Part shown: piece by piece, positions 43,142 to 51,937 of the stretch | Layout of the letters: every line of letters starts with the position of its first letter | Position numbering within the stretch: position 1 is the first letter of the stretch | Origin: PWVB01 sp964586915 | GTDB taxonomy: Bacteria > Chloroflexota > Anaerolineae > B4-G1 > SLSP01 | Reading direction: 5' to 3' | NCBI GenBank assembly: GCA_964586915.1 | Contig: CAZPJP010000002.1 | Coordinates: 10,173 to 74,172, forward strand | DNA: 64,000 nucleotides | Translations under genes and position numbers: made by a program | The notes under the pieces: model-generated | What the model saw: the letters and a program-made list of their open reading frames with translations, nothing else | What the model was told of the DNA's origin: nothing | Database searches by the model: none

Positions 43142-44737
43142 TCAGGGATCCACATCCCCAGACCACTCAGCAAAAGCTGACGCCGGATCGTCGGTCAAGA
43201 CAATTGGGTCGTAGAGCATGGCGTCATCCACGTTGATGAGACGCCCATCCGGAAACAAGTATAGATTTCCGGAAGCCCTTGGCAAATCCAACGCATAGGT
43301 CTCGTGTAGGTCGCCATCCCGGACCACTCGCTCCCGCTCCGCGGCGTCGAAGTCCATCGATGTCGCAGCGACCTCCGTGAGATGAGCCAGAGCCGCCGCG
43401 GCTTCATCGCTCAAGGGAGGCCCTTCGACTTCGCTCAGGGCACGCCCGACCACCTCCGACGCGAGGAGGTTAACCTGTTCCTCAGGATCGTTGGCCAGAT
43501 CGAAGAAGAGTGGCGGTGCGTCGCGGAACGCGACATACTTATACTGCTTCCAGCGAATCATCCGAAACTCGCTGCCTCTCCCCCACCGTGGCGTCAGCGC
43601 ATCGGAGACTATGGGACGCGCCTCGGGCTCGGCGCCTTGCGCCACCGCCTCGCTGAGGTCAGCGCCGTCGAGATCCTTTGGCGCTTCTACGCCTGCTAGG
43701 CCGCAGAGGGTCGGGAATAGATCGTAGTGCCCAACAGGGGTATGACAGACGTGGGCATCGACCTCGCCTCGTCGCTGCTGGGGCAATGAGACCAGCATGG
43801 GCACCCGGGTACAGGCTTCATACCACCCATTCTTCCACCACACGCCGTGCTCGCCAGCCATCTCACCGTGGTCTGTCGTGTAGACGATGATGGTGTTGTC
43901 CAGCAAGCCGCTCCCATCGAGCCTCAGGAGGAGATCCCCAATCACCTCATCAAGGTAGCTGACGTTGGCGAAGTAGGCAGCGCGGGCACGCATCATCTCA
44001 TCGTGGTCGATGGCGTCCGCCTTGAACCCTCGCCGCATCCCCACGCTCATCGGATGGTCGTAGGCATCGCCGCCCGCTGGCACCTTGGGCTCCGTCACGC
44101 CATTGGGCCAATACCGCTCGAACCATCGTCGCGGCGCCGTGAGCGGGAAGTGGGGGCGGCTGAACGACGCGCAGACAAACCACGGCTGATCCGGGTGCGC
44201 ATGCTGGTGCTCGCGCAGCCACGCGACGCTTTCCTGCGCCACGACCTCATCCTGCAGCAAGCTCTCGGGTATGTCGGTGACACCCGCTCGGGCCGTGCGC
44301 CACCGCATGCTTGTGCGCGCCTCGTCATCGATGGGCTCCCACTGGTGACCCGTCTTTCCGGTCAAGTCACCATAGGGTCGATGTTGGAACCCAACAAACT
44401 GCCGATTGCCGCCCAGGTGCATCTTGCCCACGAGACAGGTCGCGTAGCCCGCCCGGGCCAGCACCTCGGGCAGCGTCGTCAGCTCTGGGCGCAGCACACT
44501 CTCATTGCTCCAAGCACCACACCGTCGCACTTCTCTGCCTGTGAGCTGGCATAGACGCGAGGGGGTACAGAGCGGCATCTGGCAATAGGCATCACTGAAC
44601 CGTGTCGCCCGGGCTGCCAGCCGGTCAAAGGTCGGCGTATACACGGGCTCGCCGCCTTCCTCTGCGGGCACGTGCCCCATACACCGGAAACTGTGCTCGT
44701 CACTCATCAGATACAGGATATTCGGTTGCGGCATCAT
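43142..44737 (-). CDS. Type I sulfatase with CTPSR motif and in-frame repeat insertion
   Basis: 531 residues. NILYLMSDEHSFRCMGHVPA and YCQMPLCTPSRLCQLTGREV define a formylglycine sulfatase (Cys ~57). YATCLVGKMHLGGNRQFVGF, WFVCASFSRPHFPLTAPRRW, VYTTDHGEMAGEHGVWWK and YEACTRVPMLVSLPQQRRGE are later ligands. Near the C-terminus (~residues 433-443) GRALSEVEGPP is encoded by a genome-wide palindromic repeat that has inserted in frame. No signal peptide. GGGAGAG precedes a double ATG. Ends 91 bp before the lipoprotein gene, with a TTGCCTT...AAGGCAA hairpin between them. Confidence 0.92.
   Translation of the reverse strand: MMPQPNILYLMSDEHSFRCMGHVPAEEGGEPVYTPTFDRLAARATRFSDAYCQMPLCTPSRLCQLTGREVRRCGAWSNESVLRPELTTLPEVLARAGYATCLVGKMHLGGNRQFVGFQHRPYGDLTGKTGHQWEPIDDEARTSMRWRTARAGVTDIPESLLQDEVVAQESVAWLREHQHAHPDQPWFVCASFSRPHFPLTAPRRWFERYWPNGVTEPKVPAGGDAYDHPMSVGMRRGFKADAIDHDEMMRARAAYFANVSYLDEVIGDLLLRLDGSGLLDNTIIVYTTDHGEMAGEHGVWWKNGWYEACTRVPMLVSLPQQRRGEVDAHVCHTPVGHYDLFPTLCGLAGVEAPKDLDGADLSEAVAQGAEPEARPIVSDALTPRWGRGSEFRMIRWKQYKYVAFRDAPPLFFDLANDPEEQVNLLASEVVGRALSEVEGPPLSDEAAAALAHLTEVAATSMDFDAAERERVVRDGDLHETYALDLPRASGNLYLFPDGRLINVDDAMLYDPIVLTDDPASAFAEWSGDVDP
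43420..43441. repeat. RALSEVEG-type palindromic repeat inside a sulfatase gene
   Basis: GCCCTTCGACTTCGCTCAGG followed by GC: an imperfect palindrome (GCCCT...AGGGC) familiar as a dispersed repeat in many environmental bacterial genomes. On the minus strand it reads in frame as RALSEVEG. It lies in a linker before the C-terminal helices, so the enzyme probably tolerates it. Confidence 0.7.
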
Positions 44738-44767
44738 CTCTCCCTTCGCCTCCGCTCGTTCGACCTC

Positions 44768-45994
44768 TTACCGATGGGCACCCATCCGCTCGTACAGCCA
44801 CGCCATGGCGATCAAAGGGTTGTGGCCCAGGTAATCGCGGCAGGGGCTATTGTAAGGGGTCTGCGGCTTGCGAGCCAACGCCTCCGGATCACCCCCTTCG
44901 GGATGGTAAAACTCCCAAATCGTACCGGTGCTCGCAAACTGCACGGCGGACTGGTCCAGGGCGCGCCCCAACAGGACGGATGCTGCGTCCCTCCGCCCGT
45001 AGCGCACGCACCCACAAGCGGCCCAGTAGGTCATACTGTTCCAGCTGGGCCCGCGCCACATACGGAGCTCGTAGTTCGGGTCACTGACGCCGACGGTCGA
45101 GACCGGATGCAGGGTGAAGAAACGCTCGGGATTAAGCAGGTTCTCATCGATGACCCGCTGTGCCTGTGTCTCAGTGGCAGCCCCAACCACCAGGGGCCAC
45201 ATTCCCTCGAGCGCCAGCGGCGGCGTCTCCCGCTCGACCGACCAGATATCGTGGAAGAAGCCGGTTTTCTCGCTGAAGAGGCGCGTCTGGATGAACGTGC
45301 GCAGCGCATCGGCTGCAGCGGAGAAGTCCTGCACAGCCATCCCCAACTGCTCGCCCCACGTCGTCGCAGCCACGTAGAGGGCGTAGACGTGCGCTGTCGC
45401 ATCGACGCAAGCGAAGGGGCCGGGCTGTACGTCCTGGAACCGTATGCCCTCATCCACTCCACTCTCCCAGTTGTAAGTCAGGATGTCCGAGTAGTAGAAG
45501 CCCGCGGATCTCGCCCTGCGATGCGCCTCAAACCAACGGATCTGCCGTATCAGAGGATCGTAGACACGCGCGAGCAAGCTGATGTCTCCGGTAAGGTCGA
45601 CATACGCCTGTACCGCTGCGGGCCATACCGGCGGGTGCGTTGTCGTCCTGCTCCACCGGGGCTCCTTCCGCGTCGGATCTCCTTCACGCGGCATCGACAC
45701 CACGCCGGGGAGCATTCCGTCCTTTCCCTGGACGCTCAAGTAGTTCAACAACTGATGCCGTGCGTGGTCGGGCTCGTCCGGTAAAACGTCAAGGACGGCG
45801 TGGATCAAGTCCCAATGTCCAAAAGCTGGACCGTAGCAGTAGCCCGGTCCGATCTCCTCCCAGGGGTAGGGAAAGGGACTGCACGGTGGGTGAACAGAGC
45901 GTCGATGGAGCTCCGCCACATAGCGTAACATGGGCTGCCAGCTCGAATTCCTAAGCTTCTCAACCCCCTGGTCGAGTTTGGTCAGTATCGCCAT
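44768..45994 (-). CDS. GH63/GH37-like (alpha/alpha)6 glycosidase
   Basis: 408 residues from the ATG at 45994 (GGGAGGGGCTT upstream). The six-hairpin toroid is indicated by FGHWDLIHAVLDVLPDEPDH, SRTTTHPPVWPAAVQAYVDL, FYYSDILTYNWESGVDEG and ELRMWRGPSWNSMTYWAACG. The NWESGVD segment resembles the acid-bearing SGWD segment of GH63/trehalase, and MWRGPSWNSMTYW the following barrel motif. These families cleave alpha-glucosyl or mannosylglycerate-type bonds. No signal peptide. The last Asp/Glu pair cannot be fixed by eye. It follows the UroD gene and precedes a sulfatase. Confidence 0.78.
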   Translation of the reverse strand: MAILTKLDQGVEKLRNSSWQPMLRYVAELHRRSVHPPCSPFPYPWEEIGPGYCYGPAFGHWDLIHAVLDVLPDEPDHARHQLLNYLSVQGKDGMLPGVVSMPREGDPTRKEPRWSRTTTHPPVWPAAVQAYVDLTGDISLLARVYDPLIRQIRWFEAHRRARSAGFYYSDILTYNWESGVDEGIRFQDVQPGPFACVDATAHVYALYVAATTWGEQLGMAVQDFSAAADALRTFIQTRLFSEKTGFFHDIWSVERETPPLALEGMWPLVVGAATETQAQRVIDENLLNPERFFTLHPVSTVGVSDPNYELRMWRGPSWNSMTYWAACGCVRYGRRDAASVLLGRALDQSAVQFASTGTIWEFYHPEGGDPEALARKPQTPYNSPCRDYLGHNPLIAMAWLYERMGAHR

Positions 45995-46087
45995 AAGCCC
46001 CTCCCTCACCCCGCCGACGACTCAAGACCCAACATCCACAGCCGCTGCCAGGCAGTTGCAGCCGGGCCAACCATGCCGTCAGCTATC

Positions 46088-47323
46088 CTAATCGACGCGC
46101 ACAGCATCCAACATCGCCACGATGTTCTCCGGTGGCACATCCGCCATGATATTGTGGATCTGTTGGAAGACATAGCCCCCGGCGGGCGCGAGCACCTCAA
46201 GCCGCCGGCGAACGTCGGCGGTGACCTCCTCCGGCGTGCCCCACGAAAGAACGGTCTGCGTGTCGCAGCCCCCGCCCCAGAGGCAGAGATCGTCACCATA
46301 CGTCTGCTTGAGCGTCGCAGCTTCCATGCCGCGGGCGGTCGTCTGGATCGGCTGCAGGATATCGAGACCGGCCTCGATGAACATCGGCATGTAGGCAGCC
46401 ACACTGCCGCAGGAGTGCAACATCACCTTCACATCAGCCAACTCCTTGGCCCGCTGCCAGAGAAGGCGGTGGCGGGGAAAGAAGAACTCGCGGTACATCC
46501 TGGGCGAGATCTGCGGTCCCGTCTGCATGCCCAGGTCGTCCCCAAAAAGGATGATGTCGATGTAGGGACCCACCGCGCTCAGGAAAGCTTCGAGGTCCCT
46601 GAGGTGAATCGCGGTCAGGGCATCGAGGAATCGGTGCATCCGCTCCGGGTCCATCGCCAGTTGCATCAGGAAGTTGTCCATTCTGAAAAGAAACTGGCCC
46701 CACTCCATAAGATTGCCGCCGAAGAGCCCGAGAATCGCCCGATCCGATGCTTCACGAAGCGCCTTGGCCCCCTCGGTCAGCTGCGCCAGACCCGCCTCAT
46801 CGAAGCCAATGGGCGCCGGAGGCGATCCAAGGGTCGCCCACATAACCTTGCTCATGGCATCCTCAAGATGTGAGAAATCATCACCGACGTAGTCCGCCAG
46901 CGGGAAACAGGTCTGCTCAAAGTAGAGACTGCCCTCTTTCTGTATCGCGATAAGGGTGCCATCGGGATCGAGAATATGCCAGTCCTCCCCAACCCTGACC
47001 GGCTCAATGAAGGCGGGTATCTTGCACGGGGTACCGTCAGGGAGCTCCCATGGCCGCCAATCCTCTGGCTGGCGCGCAAAACCACGCCCCAGCTCGATGG
47101 TATCCACAGCGAAGCGATCCAAGACCGGCGGCTCGATAATCGCCAGCTGTTGCACAAAGTCGTAGACATAGATGTCGCCCGACGTGATCCCCAGATGTTG
47201 TTTGAGGTTGTTGTAGGCGATGGCCATCATACCTGACGAGCGATGCCCGCCGAGGTCGATCGGGACACGATCCGGCACCTGATGGTCGACCGCCATCAAC
47301 ACGCGCTCTCGTGAGGTCATCAT
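46088..47323 (-). CDS. Uroporphyrinogen decarboxylase-family methyltransferase (MtaA/CmuA-like)
   Basis: 411 residues. MTSRERVLMAVDHQVPDRVP is the usual opening of UroD-type methyltransferases, not of true HemE. KVMLHSCGSVAAYMPMFIEA has the H-x-C zinc-binding motif, followed by GLDILQPIQTTARGM, and LCLWGGGCDTQTVLSWGTPE supplies the second Cys. True HemE residues for porphyrin binding are absent. Such enzymes move methyl groups between corrinoid proteins and thiols or aromatic ethers. No corrinoid protein gene is adjacent. The start is the first ATG of a double ATG, with AAGGAG six bases upstream. It lies between a GT2 and a glycosidase gene. Confidence 0.88.
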   Translation of the reverse strand: MMTSRERVLMAVDHQVPDRVPIDLGGHRSSGMMAIAYNNLKQHLGITSGDIYVYDFVQQLAIIEPPVLDRFAVDTIELGRGFARQPEDWRPWELPDGTPCKIPAFIEPVRVGEDWHILDPDGTLIAIQKEGSLYFEQTCFPLADYVGDDFSHLEDAMSKVMWATLGSPPAPIGFDEAGLAQLTEGAKALREASDRAILGLFGGNLMEWGQFLFRMDNFLMQLAMDPERMHRFLDALTAIHLRDLEAFLSAVGPYIDIILFGDDLGMQTGPQISPRMYREFFFPRHRLLWQRAKELADVKVMLHSCGSVAAYMPMFIEAGLDILQPIQTTARGMEAATLKQTYGDDLCLWGGGCDTQTVLSWGTPEEVTADVRRRLEVLAPAGGYVFQQIHNIMADVPPENIVAMLDAVRVD

Positions 47324-47370
47324 ACCTATCTCCTTATCTGTCGGGAAGTACGAAAGGTTCACCCGCGCCT

Positions 47371-48840
47371 CTATGCGCCGGTGGAGTGCCCACGGGGCGC
47401 CATAGCCTGTCCAAGCGTGAGCCCAAGGATCAGCACCTCCCCGAGGGCGTATCCCAGGACCAGGGGTAAGAGATGGTCGTGGTCGAGTGTCAAGGCCGTC
47501 CAGATCGCAATACCTACGTAGATCCCGATAAGCAACTCGCCGATCCATGTGGCGCCAGCCTGAGGCCGGTAATCCGAGTTCCGCCAGTCCCCTGACTGCC
47601 CATCAATCTTGAATTTCGGTGTTCGCACAAAGGCGCCACCCCAGCTGAGCAGGCCCTCAAAGACCGCCAGTGTGAGACTCCACGAAAGCCCAACCCACAC
47701 CAGCATCAGCGCCGGATAGACCAGGATCCGCCGCGGCCAATCGCGATAGAAGTGCATCTGACCCAGAACGTAGAGCAGGGGCGGCACCGACGCCATAGCC
47801 CCCAACCATACGGTGAAATCGGAGAAGCTCGGGTCCGTCAGCACCATCGGCAGCGTCAACAGGATCATCACCAGCAGAAGTGGCTGATTCCAATAGCCGC
47901 TCAGATGGAGGAGTGCGAGGAGTTTCGCCGCCGGACTCAAGTGACGCGAGCGAACGATAGGTCCCGCCAGCTTCCGCAAGCACTGCGAGGCCCCCTTGGC
48001 CCAGCGGGCCTGCTGCGCCTTAAACGCACCAATCAAAGGCGGCAGCTCGGCAGGCGCCACCACAGCGGGGAGATAGAGCGCGCGCCACCCGGCCAGTTGC
48101 GCCCGATAGCTCAGATCAAGATCCTCCGTCACCGTGTCCGCCTGCCAACCGCCGGCATCGGCGATCGCTGCCCTCCGCCAAACGCCGGCAGCGCCATTGA
48201 AGTTCATCATCAGGCCGGCGCGATTGCGCGCCAGATGCTCCACGGAGAAATGCGCGTCGAGCGCCAGCGCCTGGATGCGGGTCACCAATGAGTAGTCGGC
48301 ATTGAGGTGCGTCCATCGGGCCTGGACCATCCCTAGCGCCGGGTCCCTCAAGAGATAGGGCACCGTCCGCCGCAGGAAATCACGGGGGGGCTCGAAATCT
48401 GCGTCGAAGATGGCCAAGAACTCCGCGCGCGCCCGCACGGTGCCCTCAGCGAGGGCCCCGGCCTTGTACCCAACGGGCTGCGAGCGGTGAAGCACCTCGA
48501 CGTTCAAGCCCTGCTCCCGCAGGCGCGCAGCCTCGCCCAGAACGAGCTGCGTCGTCTCGTCATCGGAGTCATCCAGCACCTGGATCTCCAGTCGATCGTG
48601 TGGCCAATCCTGGGCTGCCACAGCGGCCATCACACGACGGACGACGTGTCGCTCGTTGCGCAGCGGAATCTGAACCGTCACATACGGCAATGCCGCTTCC
48701 GGCACACCCGGCACTTGCGGGGTCACATCCCGCCGGTGCCACAGGTAGAGCGCGATCAACAGCACAACGTGGGCCGCATAGAGGGCGAGGCCCAAAAGCG
48801 CCACAGTATAGAGAAGCCTGACGATCTGTGTTGCCGTCAC
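47371..48840 (-). CDS. Membrane glycosyltransferase family 2 (cellulose synthase/CslA-like)
   Basis: 489 residues. One N-terminal membrane helix (IVRLLYTVALLGLALYAAHV) precedes a GT-A domain with YVTVQIPLRNERHVVRRVMA, LAIFDADFEPPRDFLRRTVP (D-x-D), DTVTEDLDLSYRAQLAGW (T-E-D) and KAQQARWAKGASQCLRKL (Q-x-x-R-W). Four or five helices follow. These are the catalytic motifs of processive beta-glycan synthases, close to glucomannan or curdlan synthases. It may make an exopolysaccharide. Start GTG at 48840 with GAGG upstream. No regulatory PilZ domain is present. It is not in an obvious polysaccharide operon. Confidence 0.9.
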   Translation of the reverse strand: MTATQIVRLLYTVALLGLALYAAHVVLLIALYLWHRRDVTPQVPGVPEAALPYVTVQIPLRNERHVVRRVMAAVAAQDWPHDRLEIQVLDDSDDETTQLVLGEAARLREQGLNVEVLHRSQPVGYKAGALAEGTVRARAEFLAIFDADFEPPRDFLRRTVPYLLRDPALGMVQARWTHLNADYSLVTRIQALALDAHFSVEHLARNRAGLMMNFNGAAGVWRRAAIADAGGWQADTVTEDLDLSYRAQLAGWRALYLPAVVAPAELPPLIGAFKAQQARWAKGASQCLRKLAGPIVRSRHLSPAAKLLALLHLSGYWNQPLLLVMILLTLPMVLTDPSFSDFTVWLGAMASVPPLLYVLGQMHFYRDWPRRILVYPALMLVWVGLSWSLTLAVFEGLLSWGGAFVRTPKFKIDGQSGDWRNSDYRPQAGATWIGELLIGIYVGIAIWTALTLDHDHLLPLVLGYALGEVLILGLTLGQAMAPRGHSTGA

Positions 48841-48886
48841 GGGTTATGGCCTCTACCAAACGACCAGCCGGGGCAGACAGGCTGGA

Positions 48887-49960
48887 TCAGGTGAAGCACC
48901 GACACGCGATACCCTCGTCAACACCCTCCGGCCAGCAGCGGTTGGCCGAGATGCACGAGGCGCGGGCCTGACCGCCCTCCAGTCGCCGGGGAAGATCGGG
49001 CTCGCATATCAGAGGGCGACACAGGGAGATGAAATCGGCGTCCCCAGAAGCGAGGACGTCGTCCATTACAGATCGGGAGCGAAGGCCGCCCACCAGCATG
49101 ACCGGCAGGTCTGTGGCGTCCCGCGCCGCTTTAGCCAGGTGCCGGAAATACGCCTCGGGGTCAGACCTGCGCATCCTGGCACTGCTGCTCACGCCGACCC
49201 CACCGCTCACCTCGACGCCGTCGAGGCCCAGATCCGACAGCATCGCGACAATCCGGACGCCCTCATCGAGGGTCAGGCCTCCCTCCACGCCGTCGAACAT
49301 CCCTAACTTGATGAAGAGGGGATAGTTCGGACCCACCGCGGCTCGGACGGCCTGGCTGACCTCGGTCAGGAAGCGCGTTCGCTTCTCGAAGTTGCCGCCC
49401 CACGCATCCTGCCGTCGGTTGACGAAGGGCGACAGGAACTGGTTGATCAGATAGCCGTGGGCGCCGTGTAACTGGACGGCGTCGAAGCCGGCCAACTTTG
49501 CGCGTCGGGCGGCGTCACCGTAGGTCTTGATGATTGTCGTGATCTCGTCGGGACGCAAGGCCCGCGCCAGTTGCTGGAGAAAGTCACCGCTGATTGCGGA
49601 GGGCGCCACCGTCTCCGTCACCGTTTCTCGGCTACACTGCATGCCGCCGTGATTGATCTGTACCGCGATGCGCGTGGAGCCCGCGGCGTGCACCGCGTCG
49701 GCCAAAGCCGTCAGCGCGGGGAGCAACGCGTCATCATAGATGCCCGTCATCTCAGGATGGCACTTGCCGCCCGGATCGATGTACATGTGCCCGGTGACGA
49801 TCAATCCGACGCCACCCGCAACCAAGTCACGGTATAGATCGGCTAACATCGGTTTCGGACGACCGTCAGGCTCCGCCATTCGTTCCGCAGTAGCCGAGCG
49901 GACGAGGCGATTTGGCACCGTGAGAGTGCCCACATGAAAAGGTGAGAAGAGCTCGGTCAT
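48887..49960 (-). CDS. NADH:flavin oxidoreductase, old yellow enzyme family
   Basis: 357 residues. ELFSPFHVGTLTVPNRLVRS is the FMN-binding opening, AVQINHGGMQCSRET the substrate/flavin loop, FDAVQLHGAHGYLINQFLSP with FVNRRQDAWGG the H-x-A-H catalytic block, and LVGGLRSRSVMDDVLASGDA the phosphate-binding C-terminus. A C-terminal Cys cluster (ASCISANRC, ACRC) is only partial. The YqjM/2-enoate reductase domain stands alone without the FAD/4Fe-4S extension of dienoyl-CoA reductases. Probably reduces activated double bonds. GGAGACCGCT precedes the ATG. Confidence 0.9.
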   Translation of the reverse strand: MTELFSPFHVGTLTVPNRLVRSATAERMAEPDGRPKPMLADLYRDLVAGGVGLIVTGHMYIDPGGKCHPEMTGIYDDALLPALTALADAVHAAGSTRIAVQINHGGMQCSRETVTETVAPSAISGDFLQQLARALRPDEITTIIKTYGDAARRAKLAGFDAVQLHGAHGYLINQFLSPFVNRRQDAWGGNFEKRTRFLTEVSQAVRAAVGPNYPLFIKLGMFDGVEGGLTLDEGVRIVAMLSDLGLDGVEVSGGVGVSSSARMRRSDPEAYFRHLAKAARDATDLPVMLVGGLRSRSVMDDVLASGDADFISLCRPLICEPDLPRRLEGGQARASCISANRCWPEGVDEGIACRCFT

Positions 49961-50072
49961 AGCGGTCTCCTCATCGCAAGATCAACTCAGGTGACCCACA
50001 GACGGGACGTGGTCGTCCCCTGTCGATCACCTGAGAGTCTCGTTCTCCGGGCTGCGAACGAATCGCTAGCGT

Positions 50073-50369
50073 CTACTGTCCGTACTCTTCCGCCAAGTAG
50101 GCCACCAACACTTCCGTCTCCTCGGCATTCAACTCAGCGCCACGGGCGATCATCGTATCGACGGTCTGCTGCCATTCCTCTGCCGTCTTGGACTGACTGG
50201 TCACACGGTCCAGCCCGTGACACTCCGTGCATCGATCCTGCAGGAGCGCCTGAGCGTCGATGGTCTGACCGTCAGAACCGCCATCGCTGCAGGCGACGAT
50301 GAGCACCAGGAGCAATCCTATGAGGAGACCCCCAACCAACCAACGCCGCGTTCCCAATTGTCTGAGCAT
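50073..50369 (-). CDS. Small cytochrome-c-like lipoprotein
   Basis: 98 residues. The N-terminus is a lipoprotein signal (LLIGLLLVLIVACSDG, lipobox VAC). The mature domain has one haem-binding motif, RCTECHG (C-x-x-C-H), and a TMIARGAEL segment supplying a possible distal Met. The pattern resembles the small haem domains of quinohaemoprotein amine dehydrogenase and PVC-type c-proteins. GGAGGGTGGA precedes the ATG at 50369; earlier in-frame codons overlap that site. It would carry electrons at the membrane outer face. No partner oxidase gene is adjacent; the upstream element is a TPR-like remnant. Confidence 0.85.
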   Translation of the reverse strand: MLRQLGTRRWLVGGLLIGLLLVLIVACSDGGSDGQTIDAQALLQDRCTECHGLDRVTSQSKTAEEWQQTVDTMIARGAELNAEETEVLVAYLAEEYGQ

Positions 50370-50452
50370 TCCACCCTCCTCTGTTTGTCTAGATAACCTG
50401 AGGCCTGCGTAGAACTCGACTGCCTTTGAGCATACCCCCGGAGCTGTGCAGA

Positions 50453-50701
50453 TCAAGCAGCCCCGAGCTCCCTACGAGCCAGGTCGTCCAATCGACGACG
50501 ATACGGTGTTTGATATAGATAGCGCTGTCGCGCCTGCGCATCCCTGATCCCTTTGGCCCGTGCCTGGAGCACGGCGTAGCCATAAGCGAGCACGGCGGCG
50601 GCTCGACGATCGCCTACACCTGCAAGCACATCATAGCACGTGAGGCAAATACCGAAAGGACGCCGCGTGTCCTCCAGCGCCGTGAGATCTTGCCCACTCA
50701 T
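50453..50701 (-). pseudogene. C-terminal fragment of a TPR/BTAD-type regulator (possible decayed gene)
   Basis: 82 residues from an ATG at 50701. GICLTCYDVLAGVGDRRAAA and VLAYGYAVLQARAKGIRD with LYQTPYRRRLDDLARR closely resemble the last repeats of large Chloroflexota TPR or AfsR-like regulators (CYRVLxAxGDxRAxxVLxxAYxxLQ). The N-terminal ATPase and activator domains are absent. It could still be translated as a short protein (GAGGGTGG upstream of the ATG). It overlaps nothing and separates the Gfo/Idh and cytochrome genes. A remnant is the simplest reading. Confidence 0.5.
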
Positions 50702-50747
50702 GTCCACCCTCGAAAGTGCATCAGCAACGCGCGCGGGGTTCTGCGTG

Positions 50748-51902
50748 CTACTGGAGCCCCTCGGGTGGTGGCGGCACGTCCACCGGCATGCCGCCATTAC
50801 GCAGCGACTGCGCCGCGCACACCCCGGCAGCTACGCTCATACGACCAGCTAAGGGCGGCGCCAGCGGCTCCTTTCCGTCGAGACACATATCAACGAAGTC
50901 GCGACAGATCACGGGGTCCGCGCCGCCGTGCCCGCCTTCAGCGCCCTTCACCTCGTACGTGCGATCGGCAAGCTCGCGCCAGGTGTTGGAGCGCCGCGTC
51001 TTCACCCAGACCTTCATCTCCGGTTCCGAGTTCTCCAGACGCCCCTCGGTGCCGATAAACGTATAGTTGCGATGGTAGTCCGGGGTAAAATGACACTGGA
51101 GATACGCCGCCTTGATCCCCCCGTCCAGCTCCATTATCATCACCTGATTGTCCTCGACGTCCACCTCCTCACGGAAGACGCATTGGATCCGCCGTCCGTC
51201 AAGGATTGCCTCCACGCACGTGTCCTTCTTGGGGCATTCCGGGCAGGTAAGGTCGTTGGGCTCACTCCCGCCGAAGTAGTCGAGGCTGCCGAAGGCCGAC
51301 GTGCGGCGCGTATACTGTCCGGTGATCCAGTGGATGACGTCGATGTCGTGGGAGCCCTTCTGCAACAGGAGCGACGTCGTGTTCTCCCGGGTGGCGTGCC
51401 AATTATGATAATAGAAATCGCCACCCATCCCAACGAAGTGGCGAACCCAGACGGCCTTGATCTCACCGATGACACCGTCATCGACGATTTCCTTCATAGT
51501 ACGGAACATGTTCATATAGCGCATGTTGAAGCCCACCATCAGACGCTTTCCGGACCCTTTCCAGGCCTTCAGAATCCGATCGCAGCCCTCGATGGTGATC
51601 GCCAGCGGCTTCTCACAGAAGACGTCTTTCCCCGCCTCCAGCGCGGCGACGGCGTGCTCCTCGTGGCAGTAGTCGGGCGACGTGACGGCGACGGCGTCCA
51701 CATCGTCGCGCGCCAACATCTCCCGATAATCCGTCGTGATCATTGGCGTGCCGGCGTGCTCCTCACGGAACGCCGCCAGATGGGCCTCGCTCACATCGGC
51801 GCCAGCGACCACGATCGAGCGCCCCTCCGGCTGGTGCCAGTGCCGCCAGAGCCCACCTCGCCCAGCCACCCCGATCATCCCAATGCGCAACTGTGTCGTC
51901 AT
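50748..51902 (-). CDS. Gfo/Idh/MocA-family oxidoreductase with Cys cluster
   Basis: 384 residues. LRIGMIGVAGRGGLWRHWHQ is the Rossmann motif, DAVAVTSPDYCHEEHAVAAL and DVFCEKPLAITIEGCDRIL hold the E-K-P catalytic motif, and LLLQKGSHDIDVIHWITGQY the substrate helix (K-G-S-H-D). A loop with CPECPKKDTC (~residues 221-230) looks like a zinc-binding insertion seen in a branch of this family. The C-terminal domain ends in VPPPPEGLQ. AAGGAGATGAT precedes the ATG. A sugar or cyclitol dehydrogenase by family; substrate unknown. Confidence 0.9.
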   Translation of the reverse strand: MTTQLRIGMIGVAGRGGLWRHWHQPEGRSIVVAGADVSEAHLAAFREEHAGTPMITTDYREMLARDDVDAVAVTSPDYCHEEHAVAALEAGKDVFCEKPLAITIEGCDRILKAWKGSGKRLMVGFNMRYMNMFRTMKEIVDDGVIGEIKAVWVRHFVGMGGDFYYHNWHATRENTTSLLLQKGSHDIDVIHWITGQYTRRTSAFGSLDYFGGSEPNDLTCPECPKKDTCVEAILDGRRIQCVFREEVDVEDNQVMIMELDGGIKAAYLQCHFTPDYHRNYTFIGTEGRLENSEPEMKVWVKTRRSNTWRELADRTYEVKGAEGGHGGADPVICRDFVDMCLDGKEPLAPPLAGRMSVAAGVCAAQSLRNGGMPVDVPPPPEGLQ

Positions 51903-51937
51903 ATCATCTCCTTGGCGTCATCTGTTGTTGTCTTCTT

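Noticed and set aside
46088..47548. A longer UroD-family frame starting at 47548.
   Set aside because: The extra 75 codons overlap the GT2 gene C-terminus and lack a ribosome site, whereas AAGGAG precedes the ATG at 47323.
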